From the NCBI GenBank assembly GCA_015660155.1, contig DQLO01000250.1:1-5734 (forward strand): DNA of 5,734 nucleotides, read 5' to 3'. The position numbers and the translations under genes were made by a program. The first letter of the stretch is position 1. Each line of letters opens with the position of its first letter. Origin of the DNA: Verrucomicrobiota bacterium (GTDB taxonomy: Bacteria > Verrucomicrobiota > Verrucomicrobiia > Limisphaerales > UBA1100). The notes beneath the pieces are model-generated. The model saw only the letters and a program-made list of their open reading frames with translations. It did no database searches and was not told where the DNA came from. This document shows, one piece after another, positions 5,688 through 5,734 of the stretch.

Positions 5688-5734
5688 TATTTAAAACTTA
5701 AAATTCATTCAAGCCGCGCGGTCGCAAACCATTA
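5688..5734. other. Non-coding leader or end of an upstream gene, unresolved
   Basis: These 47 bases lie between the subunit I start and the right edge. On the minus strand all three frames contain a stop (at 5734-5732, 5713-5711 and 5700-5698). An upstream gene could end here (one frame would end NGLRPRGLNEF), but nothing identifies it. The last 20 bases before the ATG are A/T-rich. The best promoter-like pair, TTGAAT and TAAATA, is only 13 bases apart, so I call no promoter. Confidence 0.4.

Noticed and set aside
5688..5712. Promoter ahead of subunit I (TTGAAT and TAAATA)
   Set aside because: The spacing is 13 bases, too short for a sigma-70 promoter, and too little upstream sequence is present to judge.
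5711..5732. Tiny frame starting ATG at the right edge (7 codons, MVCDRAA)
   Set aside because: It is too short, has no family match, and probably arises by chance or belongs to the end of an upstream gene in another frame.

Overview
The window holds one dense gene cluster, all read from the minus strand (right to left), encoding an aa3-type (A-family heme-copper) cytochrome c oxidase with accessory proteins. In transcription order: subunit I (5687-3786), subunit III (3767-2619), a small subunit IV-like protein (2609-2217), a 142-residue membrane protein of unknown function (2217-1789), subunit II with the CuA site (1782-781), a SCO1/SenC copper chaperone (761-120), and the N-terminal part of a DUF420 membrane protein that runs off the left edge (130-1). 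Gaps are 18, 9, -1, 6, 19 and -11 nt. The layout therefore looks like one operon, with no room for internal terminators. The only non-coding stretch is the 47 bp at the right edge, upstream of subunit I.

The parts fit one machine. Subunits I and II carry the redox centres (heme a, heme a3/CuB, CuA). Subunit III and the small subunit IV complete the membrane complex. SCO is expected to deliver copper to CuA, and DUF420 proteins commonly travel with oxidase genes. Subunit II has no fused cytochrome c domain, so electrons must come from a separate cytochrome c or a partner complex encoded elsewhere.

The organism is probably an aerobic Gram-negative bacterium of moderate GC. The style of subunit I (variant helix VIII, wording around the a3 ligands), subunit II (QF.W and RV.KDA forms of conserved motifs) and the small extra genes recalls cox clusters of Verrucomicrobiota, Planctomycetota or Acidobacteriota. 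I favour Verrucomicrobiota, but this rests on remembered family resemblance, not a search.

The most interesting points are: a roughly 185-residue, histidine-rich hydrophilic insertion in the periplasmic loop of subunit III; replacement of the canonical K-channel lysine of subunit I by leucine although all metal ligands are kept; a 142-residue membrane protein that looks like two modules joined through a former signal peptide and carries a periplasmic CxxCFG motif; and a G-quadruplex-capable G-run early in that gene. No CRISPR array, mobile element, tRNA or rRNA was seen.
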